A DNA stretch of 64,000 nt from Cupriavidus taiwanensis. GTDB taxonomy: Bacteria; Pseudomonadota; Gammaproteobacteria; Burkholderiales; Burkholderiaceae. Under the pieces are notes generated by a model that made no database searches, was not told the DNA's origin, and was given only the letters and a program-made list of their open reading frames with translations. The DNA lies in the NCBI RefSeq assembly GCF_900249755.1, contig NZ_LT976854.1, positions 1,774,927 to 1,838,926 of the forward strand, given 5' to 3'. The position numbers were made by a program, and so were the translations under genes. This document shows, piece after piece, positions 53,707 through 62,452 of this stretch (its first letter is position 1; every line of letters begins with the position of its first letter).

Positions 53707-54528
53707 ATGCAATACGGGAAATTCGGCCTGGCCGCGCGGCTGGCGGCATTCATGCTGGCGCTGGGCGTGGTGCAAGGCGCCGGCGCGGCCGATCCGGACA
53801 AGAAGGAAATCCGCTTCGGGGCCACCGCCGGCCCCTACGCCGACCAGATCCGCTATGGCGTCAAGCCGGTGCTGGAACAGCGCGGCTACAAGGTCACCAT
53901 CATCGAGTTCAGCGACTACGTACAGCCCAACCTGGCGCTGGCCGACGGGGCCATCGACGCCAACGCCTTCCAGCACGTGGCCTACCTGAAGAAGTTCTCG
54001 GCCGACCGCAAGCTGGCGCTGAGCGACGTGGTCCAGGTGCCCACCGCGCCGATCGGCATCTACAGCCGCAAGCACAAGACGCTGGCCGAGGTGAAGGCGG
54101 GCAACACCGTGTCGCTGCCGAACGACCCGACCAACCTGGCGCGCGCCATCGCCATCCTGCAGCAGATCGGCTGGGTCACGCTCAAGCCCGGCACCGACCC
54201 GATCCGCGCCAGCGAACGCGATATCGACGCCAACCCGCACAAGCTCAAGCTGATCCAGCTCGAGGCCGCACAGCTGCCGCGCTCGCTCGACGATGTCGAC
54301 TATGCCTTCGTCAACGGCAACTATGCGCTGGCGTCGGGCCTGAAGCTGACCTCGGCGCTGGCGCTGGAGAAGATTCCGGATTACTACATGAACCTGGTCG
54401 CGGTGAAGACCGCCGAACTGAACAAGCCCTTCGTCAAGGACATCCGCGAGGCCTACCAGTCGGCCGAGTTCAAGGCCGTGACGCAGCAGCGCTTCGCGGG
54501 CTTCGTGCCGCCGCCTTACCAGCGCTGA
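53707..54528 (+). CDS. metQ: MetQ/NlpA-family methionine-binding protein
   Basis: A 273-aa periplasmic substrate-binding protein, expected to bind methionine or a related amino acid. The signal peptide ends GAGAADPD, with no lipobox Cys, so it is soluble rather than the usual lipoprotein. Signature parts are IRFGATAGPYADQIRYGVKP, YVQPNLALADGAIDANAFQH and VSLPNDPTNLARA. No MetN ATPase or MetI permease is nearby, so it must share a transporter elsewhere. Starts after AAGGGGAGCATCCG. Confidence 0.93.
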   Translation: MQYGKFGLAARLAAFMLALGVVQGAGAADPDKKEIRFGATAGPYADQIRYGVKPVLEQRGYKVTIIEFSDYVQPNLALADGAIDANAFQHVAYLKKFSADRKLALSDVVQVPTAPIGIYSRKHKTLAEVKAGNTVSLPNDPTNLARAIAILQQIGWVTLKPGTDPIRASERDIDANPHKLKLIQLEAAQLPRSLDDVDYAFVNGNYALASGLKLTSALALEKIPDYYMNLVAVKTAELNKPFVKDIREAYQSAEFKAVTQQRFAGFVPPPYQR

Positions 54529-54549
54529 GCACCGCGCCACGCCAGCAAG

Positions 54550-54571
54550 GAGCGCCGCGAGGCGCTCTTTT
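54550..54571 (+). terminator. Rho-independent terminator of metQ
   Basis: A 7-bp stem GAGCGCC-GCGA-GGCGCTC is followed directly by TTTT, 21 bp after the metQ stop codon. Confidence 0.85.
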
Positions 54572-54641
54572 GCCTTGTGCGCAAGCGCCTTGCCCTTGCA
54601 CCGCCGTCAGGTCCCGATGCCGCGCGCATTGTTCTGGTTTC

Positions 54642-54658
54642 CTGGATGATCTATCCAG
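54642..54658. promoter_or_regulatory. Palindrome upstream of the SDR gene
   Basis: CTGGAT-GATCT-ATCCAG is a perfect 6-bp inverted repeat with a 5-bp centre, 74 bp before the SDR start codon. A LysR regulator is encoded just downstream of the SDR, so this could be its operator; no T-N11-A match is decisive. Confidence 0.45.
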
Positions 54659-54731
54659 CCGCCGCCGATTTATTCCACGGTCCCCGCCGCCTAAGCTGAA
54701 GCCTCCTTCGACGCATCACAGGAGAGTTTCC

Positions 54732-55505
54732 ATGGCTGACCATTCCATCCGCGGCAAGGTCGCGCTGATCGCCGGCGGCGCCAAGAACCTGGGCGGGCTG
54801 ATCGCGCGCGACCTGGCCGCGCAGGGCGCGCGCGCCATCGCCATCCACTACCACAGCGCCGCTTCGCGCGCCGACGCCGAAGCCACGGTCCAGGCGATCC
54901 AGGCAAGCGGCGCCCGGGCGGTGGCGCTGCAGGCGGACCTGAGCAGCGCGGCTGCGGTCGAGCGCTTGTTTGCCGATGCCGTGGCCGCGGTGGGCCGGCC
55001 CGATATCGCCATCAACACGGTGGGCAAGGTGCTGAAGAAGCCGTTCGCCGAGATCAGCGAGGCCGAGTACGACGAGATGTCGGCCGTCAATGCCAAGTCC
55101 GCCTTCTTCTTCCTGAAGGAGGCCGGCCGCCACGTCAATGACCACGGCAAGATCGTGACGCTGGTGACCTCGCTGCTGGGCGCGTTCACGCCCTTCTATG
55201 CCGCCTATGCCGGCACCAAGGCGCCGGTCGAACACTTTACCCGCGCCGCCGCCAAAGAGTTTGGCGCACGCGGCATCTCGGTGACCGCGGTGGGGCCGGG
55301 GCCGATGGATACGCCGTTCTTCTACGGCCAGGAAGGCGACGATGCCGTGGCCTATCACAAGAGCGCGGCGGCGCTGTCGCCGTTCTCGCCGACCGGACTG
55401 ACGCATATCGAGGATGTGGTGCCCTTTGTCCGCCATCTGGTCAGCGACGGCTGGTGGATCACGGGCCAGACCATCCTGATCAACGGCGGCTATACGACCA
55501 AGTAA
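54732..55505 (+). CDS. Short-chain dehydrogenase/reductase
   Basis: A 257-aa NAD(P)-dependent SDR. The nucleotide site is a variant, IAGGAKNLGGLIAR, where the usual TGxxxGxG has AGGAKNLGG. The NNAG-like strand is INTVGKVL, and the catalytic residues are Ser in VTSLLGAF and Tyr/Lys in YAAYAGTKAP (~157). The C-terminal GQTILINGGYTTK fits. The substrate is unknown. It has a GGAGAG ribosome site and a LysR gene 77 bp downstream. Confidence 0.92.
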   Translation: MADHSIRGKVALIAGGAKNLGGLIARDLAAQGARAIAIHYHSAASRADAEATVQAIQASGARAVALQADLSSAAAVERLFADAVAAVGRPDIAINTVGKVLKKPFAEISEAEYDEMSAVNAKSAFFFLKEAGRHVNDHGKIVTLVTSLLGAFTPFYAAYAGTKAPVEHFTRAAAKEFGARGISVTAVGPGPMDTPFFYGQEGDDAVAYHKSAAALSPFSPTGLTHIEDVVPFVRHLVSDGWWITGQTILINGGYTTK

Positions 55506-55582
55506 GCCACCCGGCAAGCCGCGCCGGGCGCCGTCGTGGTGGCGCAATGCAGGTATGCTTGCGCCATCGACGAGCGAGGCGT

Positions 55583-56491
55583 ATGGACAGATTCGACCAG
55601 TACCGCGTGTTCCTGCAGGTGGCCGAGATGGGCAGCTTTATCAAGGCCGCCCATGCGCTGGGGCTGCCGCGCGCGTCGGTGTCGGCGGCGGTGCAGGGAC
55701 TGGAAGCCCAGGTGGGCACGCGCCTGCTGCACCGGACCACGCGGCAGGTGCGGCTGAGCGCCGATGGCGCGCAATTGCTGGAGCGGCTGCGCCCGCTGCT
55801 GGCCGAGGTCGAGGATATCGACCAGCTGTTCCAGGCCGGCCAGCGCCAGGCCAGCGGCCGGCTCAACGTCGATATGCCCAGCCGCATCGCGCGCCGGCTG
55901 GTGGCACCCGCGCTGCCCGCGCTGCTGCGGCGCCATCCGCGGCTGCAGCTGTCGCTCGGTTCCAGCGACCGCACCATCGACCTGGTGCAGCAGGGCGTGG
56001 ATTGCGCGGTGCGCTTCGGCGTGCTGGCCGACAGCAGCCTGGTGGTGCGGCCGCTGGGCCGGATCGCGCTGGTCAACTGCGCCAGCCCGGCCTACCTGCG
56101 CGAACATGGCGAGCCCCGCGATCCGGCGGACCTGCGCCGCGGCCACCTCGCGGTGGGCTACGCCAGCCCGCGCACCGGCCGCGACCTGCCGTGGGAATTC
56201 CTGGAGGCCGATGGCAGCGCGCACGAGACGGAGGTAGCAACGCGCGTATCGGTCAACAACGCCGAGAGCTACATCGCCTGCTGCCTGGCCGGGCTGGGCC
56301 TGATCCAGATTCCGCGCTTCGACGTGCAGCACCTGCTCGACACTGGCCAGTTGCTGGAAGTCATGCCCGACTGGCGCCCGGCGGGCATGCCGGTGTCGCT
56401 GCTCTACCCGCACCGCCGCCAGCGCTCGCAACGGCTCGCGGTGTTCCTGGAGTGGTTCCGCGCGCTGATGCAGCCGCACCTGCAAGGCTGA
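55583..56491 (+). CDS. LysR-family transcriptional regulator
   Basis: A 302-aa regulator starting MDRFDQYRVFLQVAEMGSF. N-terminal winged helix (AAHALGLPRASVSAAVQGLE, ~20-40) and C-terminal periplasmic-binding-like ligand domain (GLGLIQIPRFDVQHLLDTGQ near ~255). The DRFDQYRVFLQVAEMGSF type is common in regulators of neighbouring dehydrogenase genes. It probably controls the SDR upstream, though it points the same way rather than diverging from it. Confidence 0.93.
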   Translation: MDRFDQYRVFLQVAEMGSFIKAAHALGLPRASVSAAVQGLEAQVGTRLLHRTTRQVRLSADGAQLLERLRPLLAEVEDIDQLFQAGQRQASGRLNVDMPSRIARRLVAPALPALLRRHPRLQLSLGSSDRTIDLVQQGVDCAVRFGVLADSSLVVRPLGRIALVNCASPAYLREHGEPRDPADLRRGHLAVGYASPRTGRDLPWEFLEADGSAHETEVATRVSVNNAESYIACCLAGLGLIQIPRFDVQHLLDTGQLLEVMPDWRPAGMPVSLLYPHRRQRSQRLAVFLEWFRALMQPHLQG

Positions 56492-56703
56492 GCGCCGCTG
56501 CGCGGCAGGCCCTGCCGCATTGTGCGCAGCAAGACAATTTCGCGCGGCGCCGGCCGCGCAAATGCCCTACACTCAAGCTCAAGTCCCCCGCGCCCAAAAA
56601 GCACGGCAGGGATCACAACGCGATCATTGCTGCGGATGGCTGCGAAGATCCTCGCCACTGTCCGCGCGGATCCTGTCGAGACAACCGCATCGAGAGACCT
56701 GCC

Positions 56704-57789
56704 ATGTCCACGGTTGCGCGCTTTGAGATCGGCTATACCCGCTACCTTGCCCCACCGGGCGACACCTCTACCCCCACTGCTTCCCCGCCCCCGTTCGCCA
56801 GCGACCCTGACGCACTGGTACCGCTGTACCAGGCGATGGTGCTGACGCGCCAGTTCGACCTGAAGGCGATCGCGCTGCAACGCACCGGCAAGATCGGCAC
56901 GTTCGCCTCGGCGCTCGGCCAGGAGGCCATCGGCGTCGGCGTGGCCTACGCCATGCGGCCGGAAGATGTGCTGGTGCCCTCGTACCGCGACCACGCGGCG
57001 CAGTTTGTGCGCGGCGTCACGATGACCGAGAGCCTGCTCTACTGGGGCGGCGACGAGCGCGGCAGCGGCTTTGCCGCGGCGCCGCATGACTTTGCCAACT
57101 GCGTGCCGATCGGCACCCAGGTGTGCCACGCGGCCGGCGCCGCCTACGCGTTCCAGCTGCGCGGCGAGCCGCGCGTGGCGGTCTGCCTGCTGGGCGACGG
57201 CGGCACCTCCAAGGGTGATTTCCATGAAGGCATGAACATGGCAGGCGCCTGGCGCGCGCCGCTGGTGATCGTGATCAACAACAACCAGTGGGCGATCTCG
57301 ATGCCGCGCAGCAGCCAGACCGCGGCGCAGACGCTGGCGCAGAAGGCCATTGCCGCCGGCATCCCGGGCGAGCAGGTCGACGGCAACGATGTGGTCGCGG
57401 TACGCCATCGCGTGGGCGAAGCGATCGCGCGCGCGCGCGATGGCGGCGGCCCCGCGCTGATCGAGGCCATCACCTACCGGCTGGGCGACCACACCACCGC
57501 CGACGATGCCTCGCGCTACCGCGACGAGGCCAGCGTCAAGGCGCACTGGCAGCACGAGCCGCTGTTGCGGCTGCGCACCCACCTGCTGGCCCTGCATGCC
57601 TGGGACGCGGCGCGCGAAGAAGCGCTGGTCAGGGCGTGCTCGCAGCAGGTCGCGCAGGCCGTCGAGACCTACCTGGCCATGCCGCCGCCAGACCCGGCGG
57701 CGATGTTCGACTGCCTGTACGCGGCCATGCCGGCCGAGCTGCAGGCGCAGCTGGAAATCGCGCGCCGCTTCCCGGCGCAGCACGGCTAG
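56704..57789 (+). CDS. pdhA: 2-oxoacid dehydrogenase E1 alpha subunit
   Basis: A 361-aa thiamine-diphosphate-dependent subunit of a pyruvate or branched-chain 2-oxoacid dehydrogenase. The TPP motif runs from LLGDGGTSKGDFHEGMN (~162) to INNNQWAIS (~196). The family landmarks VPSYRDHAAQFVRG and the phospho-loop-like RLGDHTTADDASRYRD (~265) are present. It starts an operon with E1 beta and E2. The symbol follows common naming for this family; the substrate (pyruvate, acetoin or branched-chain) cannot be fixed from sequence. Confidence 0.92.
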   Translation: MSTVARFEIGYTRYLAPPGDTSTPTASPPPFASDPDALVPLYQAMVLTRQFDLKAIALQRTGKIGTFASALGQEAIGVGVAYAMRPEDVLVPSYRDHAAQFVRGVTMTESLLYWGGDERGSGFAAAPHDFANCVPIGTQVCHAAGAAYAFQLRGEPRVAVCLLGDGGTSKGDFHEGMNMAGAWRAPLVIVINNNQWAISMPRSSQTAAQTLAQKAIAAGIPGEQVDGNDVVAVRHRVGEAIARARDGGGPALIEAITYRLGDHTTADDASRYRDEASVKAHWQHEPLLRLRTHLLALHAWDAAREEALVRACSQQVAQAVETYLAMPPPDPAAMFDCLYAAMPAELQAQLEIARRFPAQHG

Positions 57790-57857
57790 TCGCGGCGGCC
57801 GGCGCTGCCGGCGCCGCGCGCACGCCTCCATCGACCCTGGCCCACAGCGAGCGAACC

Positions 57858-58835
57858 ATGGCGGAAATCAATCTGGTCGAAGCAGTCAACCTGGCGCTGG
57901 CCCATGCGCTGGAGCACGATCCCGATGTGCTGCTGCTGGGCGAGGACATCGGCGTCAACGGCGGCGTGTTCCGTGCCACCGTCGGCCTGCAGGCGCGCTT
58001 CGGCGCCGCGCGCGTCATGGATACGCCGCTGGCCGAAGGCGGCATCGTCGGCGCGGCGATCGGCATGGCGGCGATGGGCCTCAAGCCGGTGGCCGAGATC
58101 CAGTTCACCGGCTTTATCTACCCGGCGGTCGATCACATCATCAACCACGCCGGACGCATGCGCCACCGCACGCGCGGGCGGCTGACCTGCCCGCTGGTGG
58201 TGCGCTCGCCGTGCGGCGCCGGCATCCACGCGCCCGAGCACCACTCCGAAAGCCCGGAGGCGATGTTCGCGCATATGCCGGGCATCCGCGTGGTGGTGCC
58301 GTCATCGCCGGCGCGCGCCTACGGGCTGCTGCTGGCGGCGATCGCCGACCCGGACCCGGTGATCTTCCTCGAGCCCACGCGGCTGTACCGCCTGTTCCGC
58401 CAGGAAGTGGCCGACGACGGCGCGGCGCTGCCGCTCGACACCTGCTTCACGCTGCGCGAAGGCAGCGACATCACGCTGGTCAGCTGGGGCGCGATGGTGC
58501 AGGAAACGCTGGCCGCCGCCGACGCGCTGGCCGCCGAAGGCGTTACCGCGACGGTCATCGACGTGGCCACGCTCAAGCCGCTGGACATGCAGACCATCCT
58601 GGACGCGGTCGCGCGCACCGGGCGCTGCGTGATCGTGCACGAGGCCCCGCGCACCGCCGGCTTCGGCGCCGAGATCGCCGCGCAGCTGGCCGATGCCGGG
58701 CTGTACTCGCTGGCCGCGCCGGTGCAGCGCGTGACCGGCTTCGATACCGTGGTGCCGCTGGCGCGGCTGGAATACACCTACCTGCCCGGCGTCGCGCGCA
58801 TCGTCGATGCGGCGCGCAGGGCGCTGGCGGCGTAG
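57858..58835 (+). CDS. 2-oxoacid dehydrogenase E1 beta subunit
   Basis: A 325-aa partner of E1 alpha forming the alpha2beta2 decarboxylase. Starting MAEINLVEAVNLALAHALEH, it has LGEDIGVNGGVFRATVGL, DTPLAEGGIVGAAIGMAAMG, PEHHSESPEAMFAHMPGI and the C-terminal VTVIDVATLKP-like segment (TATVIDVATLKPLD). The catalytic His of E1 beta is in the APEHHSES region. It lies 68 bp after E1 alpha. Confidence 0.95.
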   Translation: MAEINLVEAVNLALAHALEHDPDVLLLGEDIGVNGGVFRATVGLQARFGAARVMDTPLAEGGIVGAAIGMAAMGLKPVAEIQFTGFIYPAVDHIINHAGRMRHRTRGRLTCPLVVRSPCGAGIHAPEHHSESPEAMFAHMPGIRVVVPSSPARAYGLLLAAIADPDPVIFLEPTRLYRLFRQEVADDGAALPLDTCFTLREGSDITLVSWGAMVQETLAAADALAAEGVTATVIDVATLKPLDMQTILDAVARTGRCVIVHEAPRTAGFGAEIAAQLADAGLYSLAAPVQRVTGFDTVVPLARLEYTYLPGVARIVDAARRALAA

Positions 58836-58879
58836 TCGCCAGCCAGCCGCACATCGTTCAAGCTAGCCAAGGAGGACCG

Positions 58880-59998
58880 ATGCGAGTCTTCAAGCTGCCC
58901 GACCTGGGTGAAGGCCTGCAGGAGGCCGAGATCGTCGCCTGGCACGTCAAGACCGGCGACACCGTGGCCGCGGACCAGCCGCTGCTGTCGGTGGAGACGG
59001 CCAAGGCGATCGTCGAGATTCCGTCGCCCTATGCCGGCAGCATCGGCAAGCTGTTTGCGCAGCCCGGCGACATCGTCCACTTGGGCGCACCGCTGGTGGG
59101 CTTCGAGGGCGCCGGCGAGGATGCCGACGCCGGCACCGTGGTCGGCTCGGTCCAGGTCGGCACGCACGTGGCCAGTGAAGCCGCGCCGCCCGGCATCGCG
59201 GCGCCCGCGGCGGGCATGGCCGCGCGCGTCAAGGCCACGCCGGCGGTGCGCGCGCTGGCGCGCCGGCTCGGCGTCGACCTGGCGATGGCCACCGCGTCCG
59301 GGCCCGAGGGCGTGGTCACCGCCGCCGACGTGGAACGGGTCGCCGCCACGCTGGCTGACCTCGGCGCGCCCGAGGAACTGCGCGGCGTGCGCCGCGCGAT
59401 GGCGCAGAACATGGCGCGCGCGCAGGCCGAAGTGGCCGCCGCCACCGTGATGGATGACGCCGATATCCACGCCTGGCAGTCCGGCGCCGATGTCACCATC
59501 CGGCTGGTACGCGCTCTGGTGGCCGGCTGCCGCGCCGAGCCGGGACTCAACGCCTGGTATGAAGGGCAGACCGGGCGCCGCCACGTGCTGAAGAAGATCG
59601 ACGTCGGCATTGCCGCCGACCTGCCCGAAGGCCTGTTCGTGCCGGTGCTGCGCGATGTCGGCAACCGCGACGCCGCCGACCTGCGCCACGGCCTCGACCG
59701 CATGCGCGCCGACATCCGCGCGCGCACCATCGCCCCGGAAGAGATGCGCGGCAACACCATCACGCTGTCCAACTTCGGCATGATCGCGGGGCGCTATGCT
59801 GCGCCGATCGTGGTGCCGCCTACCGTCGCGATCCTGGGCGCCGGGCGCGTGCGCGACGAAGTGGTCGCGGCCGCCGGCGCGCCCGCTGTGCACCGGGTGA
59901 TGCCGCTGAGCCTGACCTTCGACCATCGTGTGGTCACGGGCGGGGAAGCGGCGCGCTTCCTGGCGGCGGTGATTGCGGATCTGGAGATGGCGGAATAA
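58880..59998 (+). CDS. 2-oxoacid dehydrogenase E2 (acyltransferase) with altered active-site motif
   Basis: A 372-aa E2 with one lipoyl domain (lipoyl Lys in SVETAKAIVEIPSPY, ~43), a subunit-binding domain (KATPAVRALARRLGVDL, ~117-133) and a catalytic domain (~165-372). The active-site motif is DHRVVTGGEAARF: the His is kept, but the Asp of the usual HxxxDG is Thr. This variant is known to me from some E2 relatives, so activity may be retained, but it deserves a check. A strong GGAGG ribosome site precedes ATG 58880. No E3 gene follows. Confidence 0.93.
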   Translation: MRVFKLPDLGEGLQEAEIVAWHVKTGDTVAADQPLLSVETAKAIVEIPSPYAGSIGKLFAQPGDIVHLGAPLVGFEGAGEDADAGTVVGSVQVGTHVASEAAPPGIAAPAAGMAARVKATPAVRALARRLGVDLAMATASGPEGVVTAADVERVAATLADLGAPEELRGVRRAMAQNMARAQAEVAAATVMDDADIHAWQSGADVTIRLVRALVAGCRAEPGLNAWYEGQTGRRHVLKKIDVGIAADLPEGLFVPVLRDVGNRDAADLRHGLDRMRADIRARTIAPEEMRGNTITLSNFGMIAGRYAAPIVVPPTVAILGAGRVRDEVVAAAGAPAVHRVMPLSLTFDHRVVTGGEAARFLAAVIADLEMAE

Positions 59999-60030
59999 GG
60001 AAGACTTCTGGTTTTTCGAGCACTGGCGGT

Positions 60031-60064
60031 GTGCTCCCTCTCCCGCTTGCGGGAGAGGGAGCAC
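60031..60064. repeat. REP-like perfect 16-bp palindrome
   Basis: GTGCTCCCTCTCCCGC-TT-GCGGGAGAGGGAGCAC is a perfect 16-bp inverted repeat with a 2-nt centre, 33 bp after the E2 stop codon. It belongs to the family at 35168 and 50847 and would also act as a stable hairpin at the end of the E1/E2 operon. Confidence 0.93.
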
Positions 60065-60098
60065 GCTGGCCATGCCGACTTGCTCCCAGTCACCGACA

Positions 60099-60186
60099 CG
60101 TCGTCCCCGCGTAGGCGGGGACCCAGTGTCTTTGAAGCGCAAGCGCTTCTCAAAGTCGCTGGGTTCCCGCTTTCGCGGGAATGACG
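60099..60186. repeat. 88-bp MITE-like nested inverted repeat
   Basis: Starts CGTCGTCCCCGCGTAGGCGGG and ends CGCTTTCGCGGGAATGACG. Complementary inner pairs are ACCCAG (60121) with CTGGGT and CTTTGA with TCAAAG, closing on AAGCGCAAGCGCTT. This nested palindrome resembles the short mobile palindromic elements scattered through beta-proteobacterial genomes. It has no coding capacity. The whole 60001-60300 gap holds this, the REP palindrome and a promoter. Confidence 0.88.
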
Positions 60187-60302
60187 GTGGTCTTTGATCT
60201 TTGTGGTGGCGCTAACAAGATCGAAGGCTTAGCGAAGGTTACTGGGTAGGGGAGCAAACCACCGGCGTGCAGACGACCGCCAGGCACCGCTCCGGCGCTG
60301 TA

Positions 60303-60308
60303 TATAAT
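60303..60308 (+). promoter_or_regulatory. -10 element of the ribbon-helix-helix gene
   Basis: TATAAT (within TGTATATAATCC) lies 52 bp before the start codon. No good -35 is visible at the expected distance. Confidence 0.55.
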
Positions 60309-60359
60309 CCCCCATCCAATCGCCGCCGCCACCACCGGCCCGGACCGCCGCACACCCAC

Positions 60360-60554
60360 ATGGAATCCAAGACCGCCCGCCTGACCATCCTGATCGATCC
60401 GGTCAAGAAGAAGGCCTTTGAAACGCTGTGCGCCGCGCAGGACCTGACGCCGTCGCAGGTGGTGCGCCAGCTGATCCGCGATTACCTGGCGCAGCACGGC
60501 GTGGATTACGCCACCAAGCCCAGGCCGGCGGGCAGCACGCGCCAGAAGAAGTGA
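60360..60554 (+). CDS. Ribbon-helix-helix (CopG-type) DNA-binding protein
   Basis: A 64-aa protein starting MESKTARLTILIDPVKKKAF. The strand ARLTILID followed by two helices (VKKKAFETLCAAQDL and TPSQVVRQLIRDYLAQ) is the ribbon-helix-helix fold; the C-terminal tail is basic (RPAGSTRQKK). No toxin gene is adjacent, so it is a lone regulator. The 1-bp gap to the convergent SulP gene means its transcript could run antisense to it. Confidence 0.8.
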   Translation: MESKTARLTILIDPVKKKAFETLCAAQDLTPSQVVRQLIRDYLAQHGVDYATKPRPAGSTRQKK

Positions 60555-60555
60555 C

Positions 60556-62241
60556 TCAGCGCGGGGCGTTGCCCGCGCCTGCCTCGTCCCCGGCCAGCGC
60601 GGCGCAGCGTTGCGCCGCCTGCGCCAGCGTATCCGCGTAGTTGCCCTCACCCAGCGCCGCCAGCACACCGGCGCGCGCCAGCATTTCCCTGACCCTTGCA
60701 TTGGCTTCGGCCAGCACCACGGCGACGCCGCGCTTCTGCAGCGTGACGATCACCGCCTCCAGCGTCTGCAGGCCGGTCATGTCCATGAACGGCACGCGGC
60801 CCAGGCGGATCAGCAGCACGCGCGGCTCGGTATGGGTCTGCACCAGCGCGCGCTCGCAGGCCTCGACCGCACCGAAGAAGAACGGCCCGTCGATGACATA
60901 GACCAGAACGCCCCGCGGCATCGGCGCCACCGCGCCGGTGCCCGCATCGCCCAGTTCGCGCGCCACGGCCTCGGCGGCCTGCGGTGCCACCTCCACTGAT
61001 GCCGACATGCGCCGCAGGAACTGCAGCATGGCCAGGATCACGCCGATATTGACCGCCACCACCAGGTCGGTCAGCACCGTCAGCGTAAAGGTGATCAGCA
61101 GGATCGCCACATCGGCGCGCGGTGCGCGCCGGACCATGCGCGCGAACTGGCGCATCTCGCTCATGTTGTAGGCCACCACGAACAGGATCGCGGCCAGCGC
61201 GGCCAGCGGCACGCTGGCCGCGAGCGGCGCCAGCAACAGCAGCACCAGCACCAGCGTCAGCGCGTGCACCACGCCGGCCAGCGGGCTGTTGCCGCCGTTG
61301 CGGATATTGGTGGCGGTGCGCGCGATCGCGCCGGTGGCGGCAAACCCGCCGCACAGCGGCGCCAGCACATTGGCGATGCCCTGGCCGACCAGTTCCTGGT
61401 TCGAATCATGCCGGGTGCCGGCCATGCCGTCGGCCACCACCGCCGACAGCAAGGATTCGATCGCGCCGAGCATGGCAATGGTGAAGGCGGGCCCGGCCAG
61501 TTCCAGCACGCGCGCCAGCGTGATGTCCGGCAGCGCCGGCACCGGCAAGCCGCGCGGCAGGCCGCCGAAGGCCGTGCCGATGGTGGCCACGCCGTCGAAG
61601 CGGAACAGCGCCTGCACTGCGGTGATCACCACCAACGCCACCAGCGGTCCCGGCACGCGCCGCAGCCAGCGCACGCGCGGCGCGCCCACCACCAGCGCCA
61701 GGCTGCCCAGCGCCAGCGCGGTGGTGGCCGGGTGCCATTGCGGCAGCGCCTGCAGCAGGTGCCAGAGCTTTTCATGGAAATGCGCGCCGGCCACCGGCGG
61801 CAGCCCGAAGAAATCGCGCCACTGGCCGACAAAGATGATCACGCCGATGCCCGCGGTAAAGCCGACGATCACCGGCGCGGGAATGTAGCGGATCACGCTG
61901 CCCAGCCGCGTCAGCCCCATCGCCAGCAGGATCAGCCCCGCCATCAGCGTGGCGATCTGCAGACCGTCGATGCCGTGGCGCGCGGTCACCGCGGACAGCA
62001 CCACGATAAACGCGCCGGTGGGCCCGGCGATCTGCACCCGGCTGCCGCCGAACAGCGACACCGCCAGCCCGGCGACGATGGCCGTGTACAGGCCCTGCTC
62101 CGGCTTGGCGCCCGAGGCAATCGCAAACGCCATCGCCAGCGGCAGTGCCACCACCCCGACGATCACGCCCGACACCAGGTTCGGCAGCCAGTTGCCGCGT
62201 CGGAACAATCCGGCCAGCCAAGCTTCGCGCAGCGCAATCAT
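60556..62241 (-). CDS. SulP-family anion transporter with STAS domain
   Basis: A 561-aa inner-membrane transporter, annotated in the family as sulfate or bicarbonate/dicarboxylate permease. About 12-14 helices (residues ~15-410) include GVIVGVVALPLAMAFAIASG, the family start, and the GGSRVQIAGPTGAF stretch. The C-terminal STAS domain (~430-545) contains VPFMDMTGLQTLEAVI. The substrate is not determined; the sulfur genes earlier in the window are 11 kb away. Confidence 0.92.
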   Translation of the reverse strand: MIALREAWLAGLFRRGNWLPNLVSGVIVGVVALPLAMAFAIASGAKPEQGLYTAIVAGLAVSLFGGSRVQIAGPTGAFIVVLSAVTARHGIDGLQIATLMAGLILLAMGLTRLGSVIRYIPAPVIVGFTAGIGVIIFVGQWRDFFGLPPVAGAHFHEKLWHLLQALPQWHPATTALALGSLALVVGAPRVRWLRRVPGPLVALVVITAVQALFRFDGVATIGTAFGGLPRGLPVPALPDITLARVLELAGPAFTIAMLGAIESLLSAVVADGMAGTRHDSNQELVGQGIANVLAPLCGGFAATGAIARTATNIRNGGNSPLAGVVHALTLVLVLLLLAPLAASVPLAALAAILFVVAYNMSEMRQFARMVRRAPRADVAILLITFTLTVLTDLVVAVNIGVILAMLQFLRRMSASVEVAPQAAEAVARELGDAGTGAVAPMPRGVLVYVIDGPFFFGAVEACERALVQTHTEPRVLLIRLGRVPFMDMTGLQTLEAVIVTLQKRGVAVVLAEANARVREMLARAGVLAALGEGNYADTLAQAAQRCAALAGDEAGAGNAPR

Positions 62242-62376
62242 GCGTCGGTCCCTTCCATCGGTGCGGGGCTACAGGTGCATCGGATGATAACAGGATGTTA
62301 ATGCTCGCCAGCGCCGCCGGCCGGGGCCGCCGCGCTCCGGCCGCCGGGTCTCCTGTTCCTTATGCCGCGCAATTCC

Positions 62377-62382
62377 TATACT
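62377..62382 (+). promoter_or_regulatory. -10 element of uspA
   Basis: TATACT lies 71 bp before the UspA start codon in the 211-bp divergent gap with the SulP gene; the -35 region (TGTTCC) is weak. Confidence 0.4.
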
Positions 62383-62452
62383 GGATTGGCTCGCCCGCCA
62401 GTACGCGGACGCGCCCGGCTGGCGCGCATCTCTCTGCAAGCGGAGACTCATC

